A model generated the notes under the pieces. It ran no database searches and was not told where the DNA came from. It saw only the letters and a list, made by a program, of their open reading frames with translations. This document shows, in pieces, positions 40,391 through 64,000 of a stretch of 64,000 bases of DNA. This stretch comes from Tubiluchus corallicola (taxonomy: Eukaryota > Priapulida > Priapulimorpha > Priapulimorphida > Tubiluchidae): assembly GCA_030141605.1 (NCBI GenBank), contig JAQGDQ010000152.1, forward strand, positions 372,001 to 436,000, written 5' to 3'. The first letter of the stretch is position 1. Every line of letters begins with the position of its first letter. A program made the translations under genes and the position numbers.

Positions 40391-40763
40391 GATTTTATAT
40401 AATTAAATCTAACCAAAAAACAGTCTATGAAATAACAAAATGGAAACTGAATGGGTCTGAAACGTCCTTTGCGTAAACTTCATGATGATACAATGGTACA
40501 CTTACTAGTGTGTGAGAAAGCTATAAGCATTATATTGTTTGAAGAAGACATGGTGGTAGTTTTAAAAACACTTGAAACAGAAAAATTAGTAATAATCAAT
40601 ACCAGAATACAGACAGTAATGAATGTTAGACAGAAAATGGGTTTAGAAATAAAAATTAAATAGAGTTTTGCACACAAAAATACACACCACGTGGGCCAAA
40701 CAATGTTCCTTGGAGGATGCAGCAAGCGCCATTTAAGGCTATCTGCACATATCGGAAATGAAA
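40391..40763 (+). repeat. Duplicated segment, copy 1
   Basis: About 370 bp repeated 540 bp downstream (40931-41302) at roughly 90% identity by eye. Both copies keep a 70-codon ORF (40451-40663 here) beginning MGLKRPLRK and containing VVLKTLETEKLVI. The product is unrecognised and the ORF may be fortuitous. Confidence 0.85.
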
Positions 40764-40930
40764 GATAATCGAAAAATTGTCTTAAGAAATGATATTACTT
40801 TACAGCAATTTTATACGTACATTGTACTTGCGTTGAGAGAATTTTTGTTTGTTTTCATTTTAAATCTCCTGCAATACTGTTCTGATGGTGCCATTACATG
40901 ACGTCATATATGCACAACATATATAATGAA

Positions 40931-41302
40931 TGATTTTATATAATTAAATGCAACCAAAATCAGTCTATGAAATAACAAAATGAGAACTGAATGGGTCTGA
41001 AACGTCCTTTGCGTAAAATTCATGATGATACAATGATGCACTTACTAGTGTGTGAGAAAGCAATAAACATTACATTGTTTGAAGTGGACATGGCGGTAGT
41101 TTTAAAAACACTTGAAACAGAAAAATTAGTAATACTCAATACCAGAATACAAACAGTAATGAATGTTAGACAGAAAATGTGCTTAGAAATAAAAATTAAA
41201 TAGAATTTCGCACACAAAAACACGCACCACGTGGGCCAAGCAATGTTCCTTGGAGGACGCAGCAAGTGCCATTTAAGGCTACTGCGCATATCGGAAATGA
41301 AA
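40931..41302 (+). repeat. Duplicated segment, copy 2
   Basis: Second copy of 40391-40763. Its matching ORF 40991-41203 is intact and keeps the start MGLKRPLRK and the end LEIKIK. Some base differences alter the residue (for example EED to EVD), so they are not biased to silent sites as far as I can see. Confidence 0.85.
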
Positions 41303-41559
41303 GGAATTGATACTTGATCCAAAGTAACCAGAGTGAAACAAGAATCAAAGTTAAACTTTTTTGGAGTCTAGATTCAGTACATTGATGGCAGGCAACACGG
41401 TACATATACAGTTATATATACAGTACATATAGTCCACGGATTCAAACATAAAGAATGACAAAGGACAAGATTTTATTATCGTTTAACAGACAACGTTAAC
41501 ATTAATTGCCATTTAGCAACTTACACATACAACACTACAGTTAAGGAATCATCAAACGA

Positions 41560-41640
41560 ACGACGAATAAAGTATATGCCTTGGCTTTGGCAACTGCTAG
41601 TATCGAACCCAAGACTGCGTGGTTGCAGTGCAAAGTCTGA
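41560..41640 (-). repeat. Weak tRNA-like / SINE-like patch
   Basis: The minus strand reads cagtcttgggttcgatac, a passable RNA polymerase III B-box. A clear A-box and cloverleaf are missing. A similar B-box-like motif (ctgggttcgaatt) occurs near 4018-4030 on the minus strand. Possibly remnants of a tRNA-derived SINE. Confidence 0.25.
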
Positions 41641-43421
41641 ATTGCTGCTACTGTAGAGAATAACTATAAATATGCTGGAAAATACTAAAAATAAGTGGAC
41701 GTTTTGTAATGATTTGTCACTTATTCCAGAAAATATATCATTGTTATACTTGCCTGATTACAAGAAATAAAAGTATTTTCAAATTATTTTGTTTGATCAA
41801 TGATAATACATGTACATAATATCAAATGTTTTACATGAAAGATTAAACATTTACACCTGATGACATTATTGTTGTTCTTCAACGAAGAAAGTCTGCCGCC
41901 ACACGAACTTGTTGTTAATGTAAAATTATGGTTGTTTTCACTACTTTTGCCAAAACTGTTTTCCAGTGTCTCGAAGTGAAAGCTCGGCATGAAAATTAAA
42001 ACTTTATTGTGAAATCTACCTGAACGATCATTTTGCATAGTGGTAAAGCTATAGAAAATAGGGAATAGACCCATAGCTATAGAAAAGGGCATGATCTATT
42101 TGCAGATAGAAAAGTACTTGTTCAAAGATACAGATACAAAATACAGATTCAGATACAGGTACGCTATTTACAGATACAAAAATCCAAAAAAAGCCACCTG
42201 CATGATACATTTAAAATACTTATATGAGTACTCACGTTCGATTTTAAACTGCCCAAGCTAAACTTTGTGAATACAGTATAATAACTAAGAGTTCCGTTAA
42301 CTATCAATTCTAAAAATGCTATTTTGTTCTCTAGAGTTGCTGTTGTATTTGGAAACCTTCTGCCGTGCAGTTCTGCACTGCACAGTATAGTGTTGAAGTT
42401 TGTATATTCTTATGTCATAGAACAAAATCAAATTTCAAATTTCAACAATTAGATGCTAACTACTTTGGAAGAGACTGCATGGTTTTTGTTAATTTTAAAA
42501 AGGCTCAGTTTTTCTTGAGGTTTTCCTCATGTTTGATCCATTTGTCTGTTCTTTTTCAACATGTACACATACATGTTCTCATTATATTTGATGTGTCTAA
42601 GTATGTTTTGTATCGCGTATTTACCATTTATGAGTGAACCTGTCGGGTTGTGTTGCACTTAGCCAGTTAAAGTGCACGAATAGCCATTGTGAGGTGGACT
42701 TCTGCATGTAGATTGACGTTTTGCATTCCCTCTGTTAATCTGTATTGCACAGATTTATACATTTGCACCTGTATGCTGTGCCCTGAGCTCCACCCCGATC
42801 TCTGTAAATCCGTCAAAACTTCAAGCTGTGCGAGGCATGCGCTACTACCACACTACCAAATAATGAAGAAAGGATTGATTCATAATTTTTGAGCAATGTA
42901 CTTTTGCAATAAAGTGGTCAGTACAATTGCCCGTTATTTTTGCACCCCAGCTACCCCGCTCCCTAGCAAATGAGGCATGCAATTCTTCCACACTACTTAA
43001 TAGTAAAAGCATGATATATTTGCAAAATTTGAACAATGCTTTGGCGATATCAATCGTTCTATTGTGCTCTTGCCTATATACTTTGTAATAGTATTTGTGC
43101 AACAGGACACTAATAAGTGTTCTACAGGGTGTTTTAGTATGTGATATTATACTTTTTGCTAGGAAGTACAAAAATAACGAGTAATAACAATTGAATTCAA
43201 TTTTATTGCCAGTCAGACCAATTAAGTTATATTTTGTGACCTTTTTAATAATGCCTAATGAAAATTCTTAGACTAATATTTTGACGAATCGTTCATAGTA
43301 GTGGATCTCTGTGTTCTTTGAGCATTCGTATTCCACCTGAGAGATCTGAGAATGCCTGATTACAAAGTCGCGCTTTAATAATAATTTTGGCTTTTATTTT
43401 AGGGGCAAATTTTCAAGGAAA

Positions 43422-58930
<15,509 letters not shown>

Positions 58931-60664
58931 TATTTTGTGTTAGAGTGGTGCATATCCTTCATGATTTAAATCTCCAACAAACAATGTCTGCCACTGGTTC
59001 TAATTTTGTTTTTTCATTTAATGGCGATATAAATTATCGTATTTGTTTGTACATCCAAACTGTCAATTAGGCACGAAATTTTCACCAAAACAGTCAAAGT
59101 CGTTTTTTTCACGTTTCATTGTTTGAAAAAATCGTCAAAAAGTATATAACCATGATAATGGTTATGACTCTTCTCGGTTGATGAAAAAAAGTAACATATA
59201 ATTTGCTTGCATGTATATAGTGCATAGTTGCTTTGGTGTCAATTATGTCCCTGGACAGTACTATTTATCAATAGCATTTATCAAAAATAATAATTAGTAC
59301 GAATCGAATTGCAAATATTTAAACATATTATTGCCAAATAACTTTGTCAATGTCAAACTTGTAACATTGATGTATTTTTTGTATCTTAACTTCGTAATCT
59401 TTTTAATTCAGTTTTTTTTATAAAAATTTCAAAGCTTGTGTCTAAAAATGAGTGGTGATATTTTTGAGCTTTCATAACACTGTAACTTTCATCTAATAAC
59501 TGTAAAAAGCCCTACTGTATTTTATAAATGTGTTGATCTCAGTATTAATATTGAGCTACTTAACAATTGAGTTAGGTGTTGAGTTTTTGTCATAATAAAT
59601 AGGAAATTATGAATAAACTTCGGCACGATGCATTATTTTTAATGTGTTCTTTGCTGAATTACCTGACTAGCCATGTTTGAGAATAATAGTACAAGATTAT
59701 TTCCCAAAAGTCGTGTCAGAACTTTACTGAGTAACGTATAAGCAGTGGCTCCATCTATGTTTCTTGCATCACTTTTTATTTGGACATTTTGAAGGAATAT
59801 TCAAGCAGATATATAAACATTTTGTGCTTATAATCAATATTGAGCCAAACATCTCAAACTTAAAACTATATACATATTTCAGCCAAACTTCAATTCAACT
59901 AAAATATGTATGGGTTAAGGTTATGCAGTAAACAAAACTGAAAATGCCTCAAGTGCAATAAGAGTAATAAGTAAAAAAATATAAGTAATCAGTAAACTCA
60001 CAATACCAACCCGGATCGGTTTTAAGTCAATTTGACAGATTTCTTCAAATTGGCTCTGCGCCAAGAAGGGCCTCGCTTTTACACGCTTGAGTCAAGAACA
60101 CTATGAACAGTTAATAGCGTCCAGAGTGCACGAAGTTTCTTGATACAGTGAAACCATGCAGTCTGATATCGTATATGTATGTTTCTATGTTTTTTACTGA
60201 TATGTTTGTTCTTTTGTTTTGTAATTTCAGTTTATCGTCTGTTTTTACAAGGTACATGCACAAACACTATGTCAGTAATTATCTTGACTTGTAACAAAAC
60301 ATTAAATATTTCATGCACATTTTCTATTGTTCTTACATATCATTGCGGCTAATGGTGGAGCCACAAACCCTCAACGCTTTTCCGGTTGCAAGTACTACAG
60401 GAAGCATAAAACATCAATTTTCAACTTTTGCAAGATAGAGAACACCACTAACAATTTTCTAATTGGGCCCCTCACTTCCTAGTACTGGCCCAGATACCAA
60501 CCCATATTGTAAGAATTATGTGCAAAAATAATTCTGTTTAACAGAAATGACAGTTACAGCCATACTAACATTAAATTGTGATTATAACTAAACACAATTT
60601 CAACAGGTAATGTTAGAATGAATAGCTTCTGAATTTATATAACAAACTATATCATAAGGTAGTA

Positions 60665-61367
60665 CAGTAAGTCCTCGCTTAACGCGTCCCCATTTAGCGA
60701 CGTTTCGTTTTAACGACGCCGAACATTTCACACCGTTTTTTTCACTTAACGACACTGTTTCATTTTAATGATGTTTTTTTTTTACTTTGGTCTAAGCCAA
60801 TTTTTATTTTATGAACAAGTTTTTTACCCAATTTGATGAATTAAAGCAGTACATATTGCATTATTCTGTTCTAAAAACGCACAAGTATAAACAGTGCAAT
60901 TATTACACAAGTAAATGTTTTTGCTTCCCGACTGACCACTAAATGCTAGCCATTTGGCGTTTGTATCATGCATGATCTAGGAGCAAACTTTATGCAAGGA
61001 ATTTTGCCTGCAAACTGTTGCTATAGCAACCAGACCAGATAAAATTACAAAGGTCAGCCAGGGCTTGGCTTTGACTATGCTGCAGGGTTACCGCTACCTA
61101 CACTTAAAGTTTAATGAAAGAGGAACCGCTAGCTATGTAAATATAGGTGGTTTCAAGCAAGCAGAAAGAAATTAATCAGTAGAAACACGAGTAAAGCTGA
61201 TAAAACTTTTAATTTATATGATTTAAGCAGCATTGAGTCTTGCCTCTGGAACGTATCTCAGCTCTTTTACATTACTTTCTATGGAAGTCAAGGCTTCATT
61301 TAACGACTTTTCGCTTAACGTCGCGTTTTGCTGGAACGCATTAGCATCGCTAAGCGAGGACTTATTG
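60665..61367. mobile_element. Pogo-like element, family AGTCCTCGCTTAACG, copy 2
   Basis: Clean inverted termini CAGTAAGTCCTCGCTTA and, on the complement of the right end, CAATAAGTCCTCGCTTA, flanked by TA at 60663-60664 and 61368-61369; 703 bp. The best-preserved copy of three in the window (35008-35756, 54617-54717). Interior non-coding. Confidence 0.85.
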
Positions 61368-61975
61368 TAATTTATTAAATCTATAGTGCACAGTTCATAT
61401 AGAGCAAGGTAATAATTACTGCAGCAAGTGATATGATGGAAATTTAACTGATGTGCCTGATAAAATTTTGCTGAAAGCTTAACACACAGTGAGAGCCCAT
61501 GACGTGTCCTAAAGCAAAAAAAAATGCGTAACGGGTGCAGTGAACTTTGGAACTGCTGCAGGAATATTGTGATTCATATATGCCTTCCCATGTATGTTTA
61601 CATATAAACTTGTAGTAAATGACAGTACCACATTCACAGTTTCTTAGTGATACTGACATCCAGCATCATTGTTGAGGCATTAAAGGTGAAATACAGCATA
61701 CTTTTACAAAAGAGCAGAAAGAAAATGCTCGAAGATTTTGTGATACTTTCAACTTGTTCTTGGTGTTTCATCTGAGAAGAAATCGGGTGTGAAGATGTCA
61801 TTTGATGAATTGAAGAAAGTCTGGAGCATGTTTTACTCGTTACATGATGCTAGCAAAATTCATGTATAATTACGCCAGTGTTTGCGTTTAGTTATCACGG
61901 GTCATATTTCACCGTGTTCACAAATTCAGCATCACAGAAACGATGCGGATATCCAAGGAAGCCATTGCTAGGACA

Positions 61976-61981
61976 TTTATT
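61976..61981 (-). terminator. Polyadenylation signal of HPF1
   Basis: AATAAA on the minus strand about 104 nt after the HPF1 stop codon, the first canonical hexamer downstream that I found. Confidence 0.55.
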
Positions 61982-62084
61982 TAACCCGCGATTTTCTGGA
62001 GTTTCATGAGCAAAACGACCAAAATGTTTGGGGAACTGTTTTAAAAGAAAAATATGACACGTAGAGTAGCAAACTTTAGCACAT

Positions 62085-63161
62085 TCACAAGCAACTCAAG
62101 TTATTACCCTTTCTTCGATTTGACAAATGAGCTTTGATGATCTCACTGTACAAGTTTCTACCAATCAGCTCATAACCCAGTGGCAGCAATCTCAACACGG
62201 TCTTTGTAAGATAATTCGAACCGTAACAAAACAGATCGAGGCCCAACTCTAGCCCCATTCCATAGTCACATTCATCGTTTGCAAACTGAACAAAGCTAAG
62301 CAGTTCTTGCAGAGGATCAAAAGATTTTATTCTATCATCATCGTTCTCGGCTTCGTCGATGGCCTTCAGCATTTTCTTCAAATCGGCATGACTTTCGGTC
62401 ACCTCTCTATAGCCGACATCGTTTGCATCAACGGGGACGACCAGACCCGCTCTGTGAAAAGTCTTACACACGACATCATCTTTCCAGCGCGCCTTCATTT
62501 CTTTCGTTTTCTTCTCCATGTTATAGCCTTTTCTTTTAGCCCAATCAGTGACTGCTTTATAGATCCTTTCAACGGACATCCTTTTCGAAGGTTCTAATCT
62601 CCCGCCTATCAGAGATGTCAGGTGCAATTTTACAGCTGCAAAGAGATTCTGGCCTTCCGGTTCTATTCTACAACCTTTGTCCGGATCATTTGAGGCCACA
62701 AACGCCGGCATCGCAGATGGGTCGTCTCTGAAGTAACCAAAATGAAGTCCGGAGTCGCTTAGAGACCTAAGAACTGTCTGAAACTCTGGCGGGTCATAGA
62801 AGAATCTCCAATGAAGAAAACTGTCTTCCTTTTGGAAACTTTTTCCTTCAGATTTGCCTGCTAAAATATCAAAAGGACCAACAAGCTGCAGAAAAGCAGA
62901 TTCTAAAGCGTCTTCTGGTTTATCATTCTTCAGTGACTTACAAAAGTCCCAAAAGTCGTAAAAGTCGGCCGGCATGTCCATACCGTAAATATCCTTGATT
63001 TTTTCTTTCGGTTCTTCACTTCCGGGTTTGAATCGCTTTTTTGCAGGCTCTTCAATTTCAGTTCTTGCCTCCTGTTCCTTGACGCTGTGATTGTACATGC
63101 TTCTATGCAGGGAATTCTTCTGGTAACACTTGGCACCATATTTGCACTCGGGTTTACTCAT
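62085..63161 (-). CDS. HPF1: Histone PARylation factor 1 with N-terminal PBZ zinc finger, single exon
   Basis: Partner of PARP1/2 that completes their active site and redirects ADP-ribosylation to serine. The 358-residue ORF has no intron. The core is unmistakable: LQLVGPFDILAGK (91-103), HWRFFYDPPEFQTV (117-130), GYFRD, AGLVVPVDANDVGYRE (238-253) and FVQFANDECDYGMGLELG (290-307). Within the last, D296-E297 align with human D283-E284, the catalytic Glu. Residues 4-25 form a PARP-type PBZ finger (C6, Y8, G9, C12, H19, Y23, H25), a poly-ADP-ribose reader. As I recall it, human HPF1 lacks this finger. ATG 63161 is set by an in-frame TAA at 63176-63174. A neighbouring gene ends 68 bp upstream on the same strand. 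Confidence 0.96.
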   Translation of the reverse strand: MSKPECKYGAKCYQKNSLHRSMYNHSVKEQEARTEIEEPAKKRFKPGSEEPKEKIKDIYGMDMPADFYDFWDFCKSLKNDKPEDALESAFLQLVGPFDILAGKSEGKSFQKEDSFLHWRFFYDPPEFQTVLRSLSDSGLHFGYFRDDPSAMPAFVASNDPDKGCRIEPEGQNLFAAVKLHLTSLIGGRLEPSKRMSVERIYKAVTDWAKRKGYNMEKKTKEMKARWKDDVVCKTFHRAGLVVPVDANDVGYREVTESHADLKKMLKAIDEAENDDDRIKSFDPLQELLSFVQFANDECDYGMGLELGLDLFCYGSNYLTKTVLRLLPLGYELIGRNLYSEIIKAHLSNRRKGNNLSCL

Positions 63162-63229
63162 TGTTATTGGTAATTAAGACTTATGCACAGGTAAACAGCT
63201 TAAAGGTGAAATGCGGTAACTACAAGCAC

Positions 63230-63332
63230 TTATTTTTGTGACGATCTTGCCGTGCTTACGGCAGCCATACTATGAACCATCTGAGCCACAGCCGAGGGTG
63301 CCACACTCATTCGTAACAGGTCCACCAAAGAT
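63230..63332 (-). CDS. Probable last exon of an unidentified upstream gene (partial)
   Basis: The minus-strand frame SLVDLLRMSVAPSAVAQMVH, then SMAAVSTARSSQK and TAA (63232-63230), follows a possible acceptor ttttag (63338-63333). The composition looks like a genuine C-terminus (amphipathic, then a polar tail), but I do not recognise the family and the rest lies beyond the window. No AATAAA separates it from the HPF1 ATG 68 bp away, so the two may share a transcript. Alternatively this is a 5' UTR exon of HPF1. Confidence 0.4.
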
Positions 63333-63387
63333 CTAAAACATGACAAGTACACAATAAAATATGCAATAAAATATATTTTAATATATA

Positions 63388-64000
63388 CCGTATATACGTG
63401 TGTAAAAGTCAATGAGTATTTTAAGACCAAAAACTGCATCATTTTATATATTACCTGTGTACAAACCGACCATAAAATATTAAGATCTTCCAGAGTAAAT
63501 GATGTGTTAGTGTGTAAGATACCTGCAAGTGCCTGGGCCGAGTATATATATATATACACATGTATATATAGGGCCCTCAATGCAATCCATGATAATACAG
63601 CCTGACCTTTCATGGCGCATAATGGTTTGTAATGCCTTTAACTCTAGGATATCGTGGTCAGTTGCCGATTTCTCACATAAAACTAAAAACCCATAGCAGA
63701 AACGTCACAGTTTTATTCAGTAACATCATTGGCGATTTCCATGTTCTGATCGAGTGCTCCGTCGCTAGTTTATTTACCGATAATATATAAATTTTAACTT
63801 AATTTCACATACATTAAAATCAATTACAGTAATATTTCTTAATTTTGTGCAGTAATGTCAAGATGCGAACAATCTCTGATGTGAAGTATCACAGTATGAG
63901 TGTTCATTCAGTCCAGCGTATAATGAAGGATTATTTCTTTACATATTTGTATTGTAGACGACTCTTTAGCGACATCTCCCAAAAACATCTCGTTAAGTAT
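63388..64000. mobile_element. TA-flanked MITE, family of 24662-25277, copy 2 (cut by window edge)
   Basis: Starts CCGTATATACGTGTGTAAAA after TA (63386-63387) and runs in the opposite sense to copy 1. Matching blocks: 63419-63509 (aagaccaaaaa.tgcatcatt, cttccagagtaaatgatg) and 63725 to the end (gttctgatcgagtgctccgt, tccttcattatacg region). The middle 63510-63720 differs, including a ta/tac microsatellite. Confidence 0.75.

Larger units (their letters stand above)
39262..43421. other. Divergent intergenic region between PHF12 and PLBD
   Basis: 4.16 kb. An NRF1-like GCATGCGC lies at 39589-39596, about 330 bp upstream of the PHF12 ATG, and may mark its promoter. The middle carries the 540-bp-spaced duplication (40391-41302). 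A gataca-rich patch (42127-42175) follows. No gene recognised. The PLBD promoter should lie in the last several hundred bases, but I see no clear motif. Confidence 0.5.
58931..62084. other. Convergent intergenic region: PLBD 3' UTR and HPF1 3' end
   Basis: PLBD has no near signal; AATAAA candidates are 59594-59599 and 59612-59617, which would give a UTR of about 680 nt. HPF1 has AATAAA on the minus strand at 61981-61976, about 104 nt after its stop. The pogo-like element 60665-61367 lies between. No further gene seen. Confidence 0.55.

Noticed and set aside
41560-41640. tRNA gene
   Set aside because: A B-box-like motif is present, but no A-box or complete cloverleaf can be drawn.
62930-63139. 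Second minus-strand ORF inside HPF1
   Set aside because: Overlaps the strongly conserved HPF1 frame and has no family resemblance.

Overview
This 64 kb window is nuclear DNA from a non-vertebrate animal. It is AT-rich, and long introns with GT-AG borders and intact codon phase split proteins of plainly metazoan type. I cannot name the phylum. No rRNA, convincing tRNA, CRISPR array or prokaryotic gene was seen. I read exon borders by eye from codon phase, splice dinucleotides and similarity to families I know; there is no transcript evidence.

Layout: (1) 1-4882, minus: 5' part of SMARCB1/SNF5, a core SWI/SNF (BAF) subunit; the gene runs off the left edge. (2) 5162-19429, plus: complete PP1 catalytic subunit, head to head with SMARCB1 over a 279-bp shared promoter. 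(3) 23087-39261, minus: complete 17-exon PHF12 (Pf1), a PHD/FHA-type Sin3-HDAC cofactor, convergent with PP1. (4) 43422-58930, plus: complete 13-exon phospholipase B-like protein (PLBD2-like), divergent from PHF12. (5) 62085-63161, minus: single-exon HPF1 (histone PARylation factor) with an N-terminal PBZ zinc finger, convergent with PLBD. (6) 63230-63332, minus: probable last exon of another gene, ending 68 bp before the HPF1 start codon. Three of the six genes act on chromatin (SMARCB1, PHF12, HPF1); I see no sign of a functional cluster beyond that.

Introns and spacers carry many short non-autonomous DNA transposons: hAT-like (8-bp target duplications), pogo/Tc1-mariner-like (TA-flanked CAGT termini) and one with TTAA-flanked ends. 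There are also mini- and microsatellites.

The most notable observation is a pair of homologous exons in SMARCB1 (2604-2730 and 3598-3727). Both encode the same stretch after the winged-helix core, share splice phases and are not multiples of three, so exactly one must be used per mRNA. This predicts two BAF47 isoforms made by mutually exclusive splicing. Second is the HPF1 locus: intronless, PBZ-bearing and packed against an upstream gene in an operon-like way.
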